From: Lentisphaerota bacterium
GTDB taxonomy: Bacteria > Verrucomicrobiota > Lentisphaeria > Oligosphaerales > JABHEG01
DNA: 39,571 bases
Direction: 5' to 3'
Assembly (NCBI GenBank): GCA_018676675.1
Contig: JABHEG010000360.1
Span: forward strand, 1 to 39,571
Part shown: in pieces, positions 16,301 through 23,680 of the stretch
Layout of the letters: each line of letters opens with the position of its first letter
Position numbering within the stretch: the stretch's first letter is position 1
The notes under the pieces: model-generated
Databases searched by the model: none
What the model was told of the DNA's origin: nothing
Seen by the model: the letters and a program-made list of their open reading frames with translations, nothing else
Translations under genes and position numbers: made by a program

Positions 16301-17471
16301 CGTCTTCTCCGAGTGCGTGTCCGGCATCCGTCTGGGAGACCGCTCGTGGGTCTTCAGCGATCGGGACCAGCGGGGCAAGGATCGCTTCCTCTCCTACCTC
16401 CGGGAGATGAAAGTAGACGAGCCACCGTGGAGCGTTCGCTACCCGCAACTGGTCGGGGCGCTGGCCCGCGAGAATCCCGCCCTCCCGACCAACAACCTCG
16501 TGGCGCGCAACATCGGGATAAAGACCTCCAAGCTGCTCGACGTCGCCCCGCTGCCACGTGAGACCGCCACGGTGGAGCATAACTGGGATGTCGGCGACCC
16601 CGGCTTCACGGATCCCGAGTACGGGGACTTCACGCTTCGGCCGGACGCACCCGTTCTCGGCACCATCGGGTTCGACCCCATTCCGGTGGAACGGATCGGG
16701 CTGTACGACGACGAACTGCGGGCGACCTGGCCCGTGCACCACGAGGTGGATACACACGAACACATGAGCCTGAAACGCAAGCCCCTCGGTGAGTTGCCGG
16801 TGCATAGAATCACACGGCGCAAGTCGGCGATCACAATTGACGGCAAGCTGGATCCGGACGAGTGGAACGGACTGAAGCCCGGCGAGGCAGCGATCCTTGC
16901 CCAGTCCCCCGGCAGCGGAGAGACCTCTGCCCTCAAGAGCCACGCGTGGATTCTGCGAGACGATCAGTTCCTGTACATCGGGCTCCGGAACCCGGTGAAT
17001 CCGGACAAGCCCCTCGCCAAGGACAAGAACGTCTGGTGGCTGGGCGACATGGTAGAGATCATCATCGAAGGCGAGATTGGCGTGAACACGGGTGGCTGGT
17101 GGCTGGACGAGGCTGAACACGGCCCGTTGTTCTACCTTCTGGGCGACTTCCAAGGGACGTTCGAGAGTTACCGCATAGCGGGCCTGCCACCCGGGCCGGC
17201 CGAGAAGTTGCAGCGTACCGTGCAATACGCCACGGACTCCGCGGACGCGTCATGCTGGACGGCGGAGTGGAAGATCCCATTCGACTCGATCTGCCTCGAT
17301 CCTGTCAACTCCAAGGCCTGCTGTTTCAACATCGGCGTCAACAAGACCGGAACCCCGATCGACGAATCCTGGTCCGCCGGGAAGAAAGGGATTGCAGGGT
17401 GGGCCGTCCTGGTTGGAGTCGATGGGCCGAACTGGGAAGTCTGGAATGCCGCCCGACTGTCGCTGCGCTGA
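13338..17471 (+). CDS. Secreted LamG / parallel beta-helix / CBM9-like protein
   Basis: 1377 residues from the ATG at 13338 (GGAGAGG upstream; the longer frame to 12849 is rejected because it lacks a signal peptide). Order of parts: signal peptide (1-24, ending ANA); LamG/concanavalin-like domain (~45-255, with GFTVAVWFRH and TWHHVAATWDHEQMRLYVDG); helical TPR-like stretch (~270-415); right-handed parallel beta-helix starting at FFVATNGDDANPGTRRRPF (~428) and running to ~1130, as in polysaccharide lyases and GH-type beta-helix enzymes; and a C-terminal CBM9/DOMON-like sandwich from ITIDGKLDPDEWNG (~1160) to the end. Probably an extracellular polysaccharide-acting or -binding enzyme; the catalytic class cannot be told from sequence alone. 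Heads a run of three secreted carbohydrate genes on the plus strand. Confidence 0.85.
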   Translation: MTTRMLTRVIVLVAVGALVQAANAPLPDARQLREAQRRELRNMPSLIRHHTFGDLQAEGLTFVPGSGTGALEIASSRWPGAKAVRIDRGWLQAETPLDIPESGFTVAVWFRHHGMGGLTHHNGRLAYRNGSIAASGSGYREGWRLLVTPGSGSTAFSIGRPEVGSISVSDRACIQPGTWHHVAATWDHEQMRLYVDGRLRGQTAYDGPATPSVPHSPFRIGEAGFGTGTVKLDVAEVAVFSEALSPGTICRFADPAASLVDAVRACLVAGDHAVSARSGAFWRRRAKREATARASYRCILEVDTSEKPYVLGNHKAIARLRMAESYRRERRFDDARREHDMVAGDEAVPLHYRAQAMLGNGDTFRDELRYTEARATYRTMEQFFTGRHENWRVEARHRLADVEGLVDGEPFRDARRRRIDRISRPAVEFFVATNGDDANPGTRRRPFATLERAREVVRQLRGGGPLPKGGVTVNLRNGTYRRMQCFELCEQDSGTFEAPVVYQAFRAEKVTLSGGVEVSGFRPVTAKDASGRLLEASREHVVVLDLEGAGVTDFGTIHPRGYAIRPVPAHLELFFNDEPMQLARWPNAAVTIAEAYAQVKGFADGNFEPFYDKPMNMSNAFVYKDDLQDVWQHEPDAWIFGYWNRWFCARYSPLKKLEPDKNIIRMGLPGAACGRNPKKGYETGGIFKGAPYFGINLLCELDSPGEWYLDRDSGKLYFWPPSPVSRGRAVVSLLEDRMLSFDGASHIVFRGMTLEAGRGDAVWIKGGEGVLLAGCVVRNMGNSAVVIGPAPKESKRMSDPTVGGWRHGVIGCDILNMGDAGVHMTGGDEETLTPCGHFVENCHIHHINRWNRAGYQPAVFFGTVGGRASHNLIHDISHQAVRAERNDNVFEYNEVHDAPYEAREMGTFYMYGVRRVLGTCGNIARYNMFHHVPYTAALRKSFHCGGRPVFHIDHMNGAMTIYGNIFWAIESNSGGFFSGGRNNMLENNVFSECVSGIRLGDRSWVFSDRDQRGKDRFLSYLREMKVDEPPWSVRYPQLVGALARENPALPTNNLVARNIGIKTSKLLDVAPLPRETATVEHNWDVGDPGFTDPEYGDFTLRPDAPVLGTIGFDPIPVERIGLYDDELRATWPVHHEVDTHEHMSLKRKPLGELPVHRITRRKSAITIDGKLDPDEWNGLKPGEAAILAQSPGSGETSALKSHAWILRDDQFLYIGLRNPVNPDKPLAKDKNVWWLGDMVEIIIEGEIGVNTGGWWLDEAEHGPLFYLLGDFQGTFESYRIAGLPPGPAEKLQRTVQYATDSADASCWTAEWKIPFDSICLDPVNSKACCFNIGVNKTGTPIDESWSAGKKGIAGWAVLVGVDGPNWEVWNAARLSLR

Positions 17472-17628
17472 TCAGGGAGCGGGTTCGATAGATCCGGACT
17501 GTAGCCTCAGGAGATGGGGTCTTGATTGGAGGACTGCCCCGGCTTTCTCTGCAGCCTTTGGATGAGACCATGTGTGCACCGGAAGCTGATGAATATCCTG
17601 TTCTTGTTGAACATAGAAGGACGCAATA

Positions 17629-19896
17629 ATGAAGCACACACGCACGTTTCCGACCACGCCGGCCATTCTCTGTGCGTGGGCATTGGCCGGATGCATGAGC
17701 ATGCTCCTTCCTGCCGCCCCCGCTCCGCCGCAGCGTCGATTGATCGACGGCTTCGAGGATCTCGCCGGCTGGAAGACCGGAGGGCAGAAGGAGGTCAGCT
17801 TTCAGGTCTCGGACAAGCACGTCAAGCAAGGCATGCACTCTCTCTGGATGCACGTGGAGATCGACCACCACCAAGCTGAGGAAGTCAAGAAAGCGAAGTA
17901 CCCGATGGGGTGGCCGTCGATCAAGAAGACCTACGAGACGCCAGTCGACCTTTCGGGCTCCGACTTCATCGAGTTTGATGTCTTCTTTGAGTCCAAGAGC
18001 GGGATGGACCCGGATTTTGCCCTCAATGTGACTATCTCCAACAGCGAAGAGAAGGTTCTCTACCGCACCGTCATGACGGACATCCGGCATGGCAAATGGG
18101 CGCATGAGAAGCTCTGCATCCGGGACATAGCATGCGCCGACAACGTTGGCAGCATCAGCTTCTGGCTCTCCGAGTCGGTGTACAAACATGGCGCTGTTAT
18201 CGACTTCTACATCGACCACCTCCGCGCGACCCAGGCCGTTGACTACGAGACGCCACCAGTCGCGCCGGTGCGTCGGCCATTGGCCAGGTCAGATGCCGCT
18301 GTCCTGTGGTTGGAGGGACCGACACGCAAGATCATGCGAACGGAGGATGTGATTCTGACGGGAGCCGTCCGTCCTGAGGTGGAACTGTCAATGGCCCGCA
18401 ACGAAACTGAGGCTGTTCAACTCGTGCTTCGGCCGCAACAGGAGGGCGGAGTCGGTGATGTTTCGGTCACGGCAGGCCCACTCATCGGCCCCGGCGGCGC
18501 AGAGATCGCGGCAGAGAACGTCTCCTGGAGTCCGGTGTTCTACGTCCCCGCAAACGAAGGGCCGCCGGAAGGACTCCCGGACGGCTTGCCCGGCCCGAAG
18601 CCATTCCCGGCCAACAAGCAATGGCACTACCCGATCTGGCTGGAAGTGACCGCCCCTTCAGGCACCGCCCCCGGAGACTACACTGCTCCCGTTACGGTGA
18701 AGACCGAGGGGGGGGGCGACTTCGACGTCAAGCTCCGCGTGCACGTGTGGGATTTCGAGCTTCCAGTGAAGCAGCACCTGCGCACCAGCACAACCATCTA
18801 TGGCCCCTGGGGCTGGCGCAAGGACATCAACAAATGGTACGGGGAGATGAGTTGGGATCAGTTCATCAACGAATGGCGCCCGGGAATCGTCAAACTGCTT
18901 GCCGGGTATCGACTTTGCCCTTCCAGTCTGGCACACTTGCCTCTGAAGTGGAACAAGGAAGAGCAGACGGTCGTTTTGGGGAATACCAGTCAGTTCGAGC
19001 ACTTGACCCAAATGTACATGGAGATGGGACACCACCTCGACCTCATGCCCGTCCCCTACTTCTATGGTCGGGGGGCTTTCCTGGGGGCAAAGAAGGGGAC
19101 GCCTGAGTATCTCCGCAGAATTGCCGAAGCCTATCGTGTGGGCGCCGAGTACCTCGATGGCAAGGGATGGTTGGACGAGTGCTACGTCTACTGCGTTGAT
19201 GAAGTCGTGTGCCACAAATACACCAAAGAATGGGACTTCGACCTGCTGAACCGCGTCTTCGACACGATTCGGGCAGCACACCCGAAGATCCGCCTGTTCG
19301 GGGCAGAGACACCGTCCCCGGTCCTGCGTGGGCTGGACATCTGGTGCACGAATATCAACGGGTTTGATCCTGACGTCCTGGCAGAACAGCATGCTTTGGG
19401 CAATGAGGTCTGGTGGTACAACGGCTACAAGAGCCCGCGTCCGGGGATGCGTGTGGCCGCGCGCGCGGTGGACCATCGAGTGATCCCCTGGATGAACTGG
19501 AAACTGGGAATCGACGGATACCTGATCTGGACGGTCAACCGTTGGCTGAACAACCCCTGGGAAACACCCAATCCAGGCAAGTCAGTGGCCGGGGATCACT
19601 ACCTTCTGTTCCCGAATCCCGACGGGACGGTCAGCCCTTCCATTCGCCTCGTGATCTTGCGCGATGGTCTGGAAGACTACGAGTACCATTGGCTTCTTGA
19701 CCAACTCGCGAAAAAGCTCCGCACCGGGGGCAGAAAAGGAGCGGCGGAGGAGTGCGAGAAGGTGTTGCGTGATGCGGATGCCTTTATTCTGGCCTGCGAC
19801 AACTGCCCGCATGTCAAACCCAATTTCATTTACGACAGCCGTCGCGCTCTTGCCGAACAGATCCAGAAAGCCCGACGGCAAACTGACTTGCAGTAG
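17629..19896 (+). CDS. GH123/DUF4091-like glycosidase with N-terminal binding domain
   Basis: 755 residues. ATG at 17629 with AAGGA about 8 nt upstream. The N-terminus is hydrophobic and contains LAGC, a possible lipobox, so this may be a lipoprotein; otherwise a Sec signal ending around residue 30. Residues ~38-205 form a jelly-roll binding domain (LIDGFEDLAGW...FYIDHLRA). The catalytic part has a beta-sandwich then a TIM barrel, with the adjacent acidic pair Asp524-Glu525 in YVYCVDEV; GH123 N-acetylgalactosaminidases use such a D-E pair for substrate-assisted catalysis. The end DGLEDYEYHWLLDQL is typical of DUF4091. Activity on N-acetylhexosamine glycans is an inference from family. A small dyad TGTTC-N5-GAACA (17599-17613) lies just before its ribosome-binding site. 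Confidence 0.83.
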   Translation: MKHTRTFPTTPAILCAWALAGCMSMLLPAAPAPPQRRLIDGFEDLAGWKTGGQKEVSFQVSDKHVKQGMHSLWMHVEIDHHQAEEVKKAKYPMGWPSIKKTYETPVDLSGSDFIEFDVFFESKSGMDPDFALNVTISNSEEKVLYRTVMTDIRHGKWAHEKLCIRDIACADNVGSISFWLSESVYKHGAVIDFYIDHLRATQAVDYETPPVAPVRRPLARSDAAVLWLEGPTRKIMRTEDVILTGAVRPEVELSMARNETEAVQLVLRPQQEGGVGDVSVTAGPLIGPGGAEIAAENVSWSPVFYVPANEGPPEGLPDGLPGPKPFPANKQWHYPIWLEVTAPSGTAPGDYTAPVTVKTEGGGDFDVKLRVHVWDFELPVKQHLRTSTTIYGPWGWRKDINKWYGEMSWDQFINEWRPGIVKLLAGYRLCPSSLAHLPLKWNKEEQTVVLGNTSQFEHLTQMYMEMGHHLDLMPVPYFYGRGAFLGAKKGTPEYLRRIAEAYRVGAEYLDGKGWLDECYVYCVDEVVCHKYTKEWDFDLLNRVFDTIRAAHPKIRLFGAETPSPVLRGLDIWCTNINGFDPDVLAEQHALGNEVWWYNGYKSPRPGMRVAARAVDHRVIPWMNWKLGIDGYLIWTVNRWLNNPWETPNPGKSVAGDHYLLFPNPDGTVSPSIRLVILRDGLEDYEYHWLLDQLAKKLRTGGRKGAAEECEKVLRDADAFILACDNCPHVKPNFIYDSRRALAEQIQKARRQTDLQ

Positions 19897-19954
19897 ACCC
19901 CTCCCGAATTGGCTGGGGTGAACACCCGAGTACCAGCAGGTTGCTGTTCTTCTT
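19897..19954 (+). terminator. Terminator-like hairpins after the GH123-like gene
   Basis: Directly after the stop is a hairpin with ACCCC/GGGGT outer and CC/GG inner pairs (19897-19919). A second, 5-bp CAGCA/TGCTG hairpin with a 3-nt loop (19934-19946) is followed by TTCTTCTT. The second has the layout of a weak intrinsic terminator. Confidence 0.35.
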
Positions 19955-20074
19955 GGGCACCGGCACGCCGGAAGGAGTGCTACAGTATTGTCGCGATCTA
20001 CGTCGGTCCGCCGGAGAGCGGGCCCCCCAGTTCGAGATCACAGCAAGTTCCTACCAGGAGAGAGAAACGTTACC

Positions 20075-22072
20075 ATGCGATCTCAGAAGCAAACGCGCCG
20101 TAAACAGAACGCAGCCAGAAGGACAATGGACCTTCTGGTATTCCTAGCGATGGCTACCATTGCCGGGTTCTCGTATCCGGCCAGAGCGGACGTTCCTGAG
20201 CTTCAGAGGCTTGTGCCGGGAACTGAAGACTATGAACTGATCTACAAACTCAACCCCCTCAACTACGGCTCAGACGGGTATCAGATCGATAACGGAGACA
20301 GCTATTCCGGTGCCCTGAAGAGAGTCGGATATCTGCTCAGGCTGACCGGTAAGCAGGAGGACATGACATGGGTTTTCGTCTCCATGGACACGTTCTCGCA
20401 GGACCTCAACAAGGTCGGCGTTCCCAATGTCGGTTCCGGTGTCGTCCAGGTCTATGTGAGCAATCTGGAGGTCGCAGGGAACTGCCCGGCAGTGAAAAAG
20501 GGAACGTTCGAGAAGGGGAATATCGAGTTTTGGCCAAACAACTACGGCGGAACGAATGCTCAGAGTATTCCCGGAGCCGCAGGCGATTTTGACTTTGGGG
20601 ATGGGGCGTCCGATCCCGTGGATGGCTACGGCTCTATGCAGGTGCACAACTATCTGCAGAAGCAGACCATTCTGGCCTTCAACAAGTTCAAATCCGACAA
20701 AGGGTGCGATCTCGGGATCGGGAACAACACCACGAAGGAGGGGAAGCTGGACTGGACCTTCTCACGTTCTGGCAAGAACTACGAGACCGCAGAGCTATTC
20801 GTGGTAGGGACGTTTGACGACCTGAAGATCAGGAAGGTCATCAAACCGGACCCTCAGAAGATCTCCTTGACAGTGGGAACGGAGAAGGCCTTCTTTGCTT
20901 GCGGCGAGGAGATGGCGTTCTCCCTCAGGGTTGATTTCGGTGGTCAGCCCATCCCGGAGAGACCATACACGATCAGATGGACACGAACAGGAGACGACGG
21001 AAAGCGTGTAACTGGTGCCGAGACAGTCGCTTCGGGCGAACCCACCGTGCTTAGGACACGTCTTGAGGAGCCTGGCTTCGTTCGTATCCAGGCGCATCTG
21101 GTGGACTCCAAGGGCCGACAGATCAAGAAGAAGGACAAGCAGGGCCGGCTGAAGAGCATTTCTTTCGACGGCGGGGCCGGTGCAGAACCGGAGAAGCTCC
21201 AATCTGCTGCGGAAGAACCCCCGGACTTCGATGCTTTCTGGGCGAAGCAGAAGGCCAGGCTCGCGGCCGTGCCCGTCAAGTACGAAATGAAGAGAGCCAG
21301 CCAGCCGGAAGCCAACGTCGAGATCTATGCGGTCTCGGTCGATTGTGCAGGGCCGCGTCCGGTGACAGGCTACCTCACGATCCCCGCGGGAGCGAAGGAC
21401 AAGTCACTTCCTGCTTACGCAAGCTACCATGGCTATGGAACCGGAATCCAGCGTGCTCCCTCGTCTGGTTCCAGCGGCAGACTTCATTTCAACGTAAACG
21501 CGCATGGCTACGAACTGGGCCGGGAAGACACCTACTACGCCGACTTCTTCGCGAAAATCAAGTCAAACGGCAAGGGGTACGCATTCGATCCTGAACAGAA
21601 TGCTGACCCGGAGGCGGCCTATTTCAACGGGATGGCGCTACGCGTGATGCGTTCGCTTCAGTTCCTCAAATCTCTACCCCAGTGGAACGGGAAAGAGCTC
21701 GTGGTCTCGGGAGGAAGTCAGGGCGGACTCCAAACCATCTGGGCTGCCGGACTTGAGCCCGACGCGTCTGCGGCCACCCCCAGCATTACCTGGTGCTGCG
21801 ACTTCGCGGGGCCGAGCAAGGGGCGACTCGGTGGCTGGCGTCCTTCGTATGTTCCAGCACTCAATTACTACGACAGCGTATTCCACGCCAAGCGCATCAC
21901 GTGCCCAAGTGTGATTTCCCGAGCTGGATTGGGGGACTACGTCTGTCCTCCGTCAGGATTGGCGGTCCTCTACAACAACATCACAGCGCCCAAGAAGATC
22001 ACGTGGTATCAGGGCTCCACGCATGGGTTCGTCCCGCCGAATCCCCAGACATTCGTACAGGAACAGGAATAG
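20075..22072 (+). CDS. Secreted acetyl-xylan-esterase-like (AXE1) alpha/beta hydrolase
   Basis: 665 residues from the ATG at 20075; AGGAGAG lies about 12 nt upstream. An ATG at 20126 in the same frame is an alternative. A long signal peptide ends PARA near residue 38. Residues ~40-270 are a beta-rich domain of unknown kind, ~275-365 an Ig-like domain, and from ~390 (PPDFDAFWAKQKARL) the AXE1/cephalosporin-C deacetylase fold. The triad can be read: Ser548 in GGSQGG, Asp621 in GLGDYVCPP and His650 in GSTHGF. Expected to remove acetyl groups from a polysaccharide outside the cytoplasm. Third gene in the plus-strand carbohydrate run; convergent with the cysteine hydrolase gene. Confidence 0.87.
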   Translation: MRSQKQTRRKQNAARRTMDLLVFLAMATIAGFSYPARADVPELQRLVPGTEDYELIYKLNPLNYGSDGYQIDNGDSYSGALKRVGYLLRLTGKQEDMTWVFVSMDTFSQDLNKVGVPNVGSGVVQVYVSNLEVAGNCPAVKKGTFEKGNIEFWPNNYGGTNAQSIPGAAGDFDFGDGASDPVDGYGSMQVHNYLQKQTILAFNKFKSDKGCDLGIGNNTTKEGKLDWTFSRSGKNYETAELFVVGTFDDLKIRKVIKPDPQKISLTVGTEKAFFACGEEMAFSLRVDFGGQPIPERPYTIRWTRTGDDGKRVTGAETVASGEPTVLRTRLEEPGFVRIQAHLVDSKGRQIKKKDKQGRLKSISFDGGAGAEPEKLQSAAEEPPDFDAFWAKQKARLAAVPVKYEMKRASQPEANVEIYAVSVDCAGPRPVTGYLTIPAGAKDKSLPAYASYHGYGTGIQRAPSSGSSGRLHFNVNAHGYELGREDTYYADFFAKIKSNGKGYAFDPEQNADPEAAYFNGMALRVMRSLQFLKSLPQWNGKELVVSGGSQGGLQTIWAAGLEPDASAATPSITWCCDFAGPSKGRLGGWRPSYVPALNYYDSVFHAKRITCPSVISRAGLGDYVCPPSGLAVLYNNITAPKKITWYQGSTHGFVPPNPQTFVQEQE

Positions 22073-22233
22073 CCCTGGCTGATTGCCCCTGGTCTACTGA
22101 AGGCGGGAGCCGTGCTGTTCTTCCGAGTGGTGTTCGAGTGTTGAGGAGGCGGAGAGGCCTTCCTGCTGCAGATCGCGTTGCGGGGATGGCCTCCCGGAAG
22201 AGATGGGCAGCTGTTGAAGGGATGACTCCCTGG

Positions 22234-23586
22234 CTACTGTTGCACGACGACGTCCCGTCGTTTCTTAAGTCTCCCGTACGTGTTTTCGCCGATCAGCCAG
22301 ATCTGCCACTTACCCGTGTTCTCAAGCAAGCCGGACGGGAACACGACCTTGCCGTTTCGCCGATCCTGTTCAGTAATGAACACGGTGCGATGATTGTACT
22401 CGTTTTCCTCACTGAAGAGGTAGACGATGATGGCATCCATATTGTCAGAAGCGAGTCTTATCTCCCACGGCTTGTCGAGGGTTACCGCTTCAACGGGCGT
22501 CTCGAAATCGAGGTGGCAGACGGAGAACTCGCACGCCTGGCTCAGCGAGCCGTCACCCATCACGCAGTGCGCGGCGTAATCACCACAGGTTGAAAACGAG
22601 CGCTCGATTATCCCCTTGCCGGGTTGGTCAATCTCTTCGACCACAACATCGCCACGCTTGATGACCAAGGCCTTGACGCCTTGAGCGTCTCTGTCCATCA
22701 CGTTGATCTTTACGGCCTGCTCTCTGTGGTATGGAACCCAGTCGCCACGATCGAGCAGCAAGACGCGGTTGATCACCGGCGTCGCGGAATCCTCGGCGTA
22801 ATTGGGGAACAGGAACGATTCGGCCTTGTTGGAGCCACGCCAGGCGTCCAGATCGGTGATTCGGTACAGCGTTTTCCTCTCGTGGCCGATGTGTCCGTCG
22901 AACTGCGCGGCCGTGCGGTTGGTGTTCCTGGTCGTCGGTGGGGAGCTCTCCTCGATCCGAACATGCGTCACGTCGCCGTCGTCGCTCTTGGTGACTGCGG
23001 TCACGATCTCTATGTGGGACCCACCGCCCCCGGGAGGGGGGGCAGTGAAGATCACATCCCCTCTCTGGGCGGCTTGCGCTGACTGCGGCTCCACCAGCCC
23101 AATGCCCTCGCGGTACTCGGGCCCGTAGTGTCGGCTCACGTACCAGATTCCGCACTGCAGGGCATAGCTGGTATAGGAGGAGCATACCTTTCCATAGTAC
23201 CCCGCTGCGTTGCTCACTTTCCCGCGGAGCGTCTCGGTGTACAGCACGCTGAGGGGATTCTCAACGGCGGCCAGGAATGTCTTGAGGAAGATCTCGAACC
23301 CGATGTACCGTCCGGCGTACTTGACACTGGAGTATGGAACCCCGGTGTATTCACTCCCTTCCTTGAAACACCCTCCTCCTCTGATCGGCATTCCGTCAGC
23401 AACAGGCGTCCATTTGAGTCGCGACATGATACGCGCGTACTCGACAGCCTTCTCCTGCCAGGTAACCGGGGTTTCTTGCCTTGTCTGCGCCATACTTCGC
23501 TCCTTTTCGGCTGAGAAACTGTGCAGGCAAAAGAGACTTGCCAATGACATGAACACACGGAAAGGGCGTCTGTAGGTCGTGGTCAT
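22234..23586 (-). CDS. NlpC/P60-like cysteine hydrolase with C-terminal beta domains
   Basis: 450 residues from the ATG at 23586 (AAAAGGA about 8 nt before it), with a signal peptide ending near FSA (residue 26). The likely catalytic fold spans ~45-215: YTGVPYSSV substrate-side segment, Cys135 in YGKVCSSYTSYALQC, and His191 in GGGGSHIEIVTAV, the order seen in NlpC/P60 and CHAP hydrolases that cut cell-wall peptides or related amides. The remaining ~230 residues are beta-rich, with Ig-like strands. A second start, the ATG at 23493 (MAQTRQ), has AAGGAG 6 nt upstream and would remove the signal peptide, giving a cytoplasmic form. Target not known; other amide or ester substrates are possible. 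Confidence 0.7.
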   Translation of the reverse strand: MTTTYRRPFRVFMSLASLFCLHSFSAEKERSMAQTRQETPVTWQEKAVEYARIMSRLKWTPVADGMPIRGGGCFKEGSEYTGVPYSSVKYAGRYIGFEIFLKTFLAAVENPLSVLYTETLRGKVSNAAGYYGKVCSSYTSYALQCGIWYVSRHYGPEYREGIGLVEPQSAQAAQRGDVIFTAPPPGGGGSHIEIVTAVTKSDDGDVTHVRIEESSPPTTRNTNRTAAQFDGHIGHERKTLYRITDLDAWRGSNKAESFLFPNYAEDSATPVINRVLLLDRGDWVPYHREQAVKINVMDRDAQGVKALVIKRGDVVVEEIDQPGKGIIERSFSTCGDYAAHCVMGDGSLSQACEFSVCHLDFETPVEAVTLDKPWEIRLASDNMDAIIVYLFSEENEYNHRTVFITEQDRRNGKVVFPSGLLENTGKWQIWLIGENTYGRLKKRRDVVVQQ

Positions 23587-23680
23587 CCAGGAGTCCTTTT
23601 CTGATGCACGGATGCCTCAGACTGTCCACGGCCCGACCCGTATCGTGAGTGCGCCCGACCAGGGACTCATCGCCTCCCCG

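Noticed and set aside
15501..17225. A 574-codon frame antisense to the beta-helix gene
   Set aside because: No recognisable protein; the plus-strand gene has clear domains and a good start.
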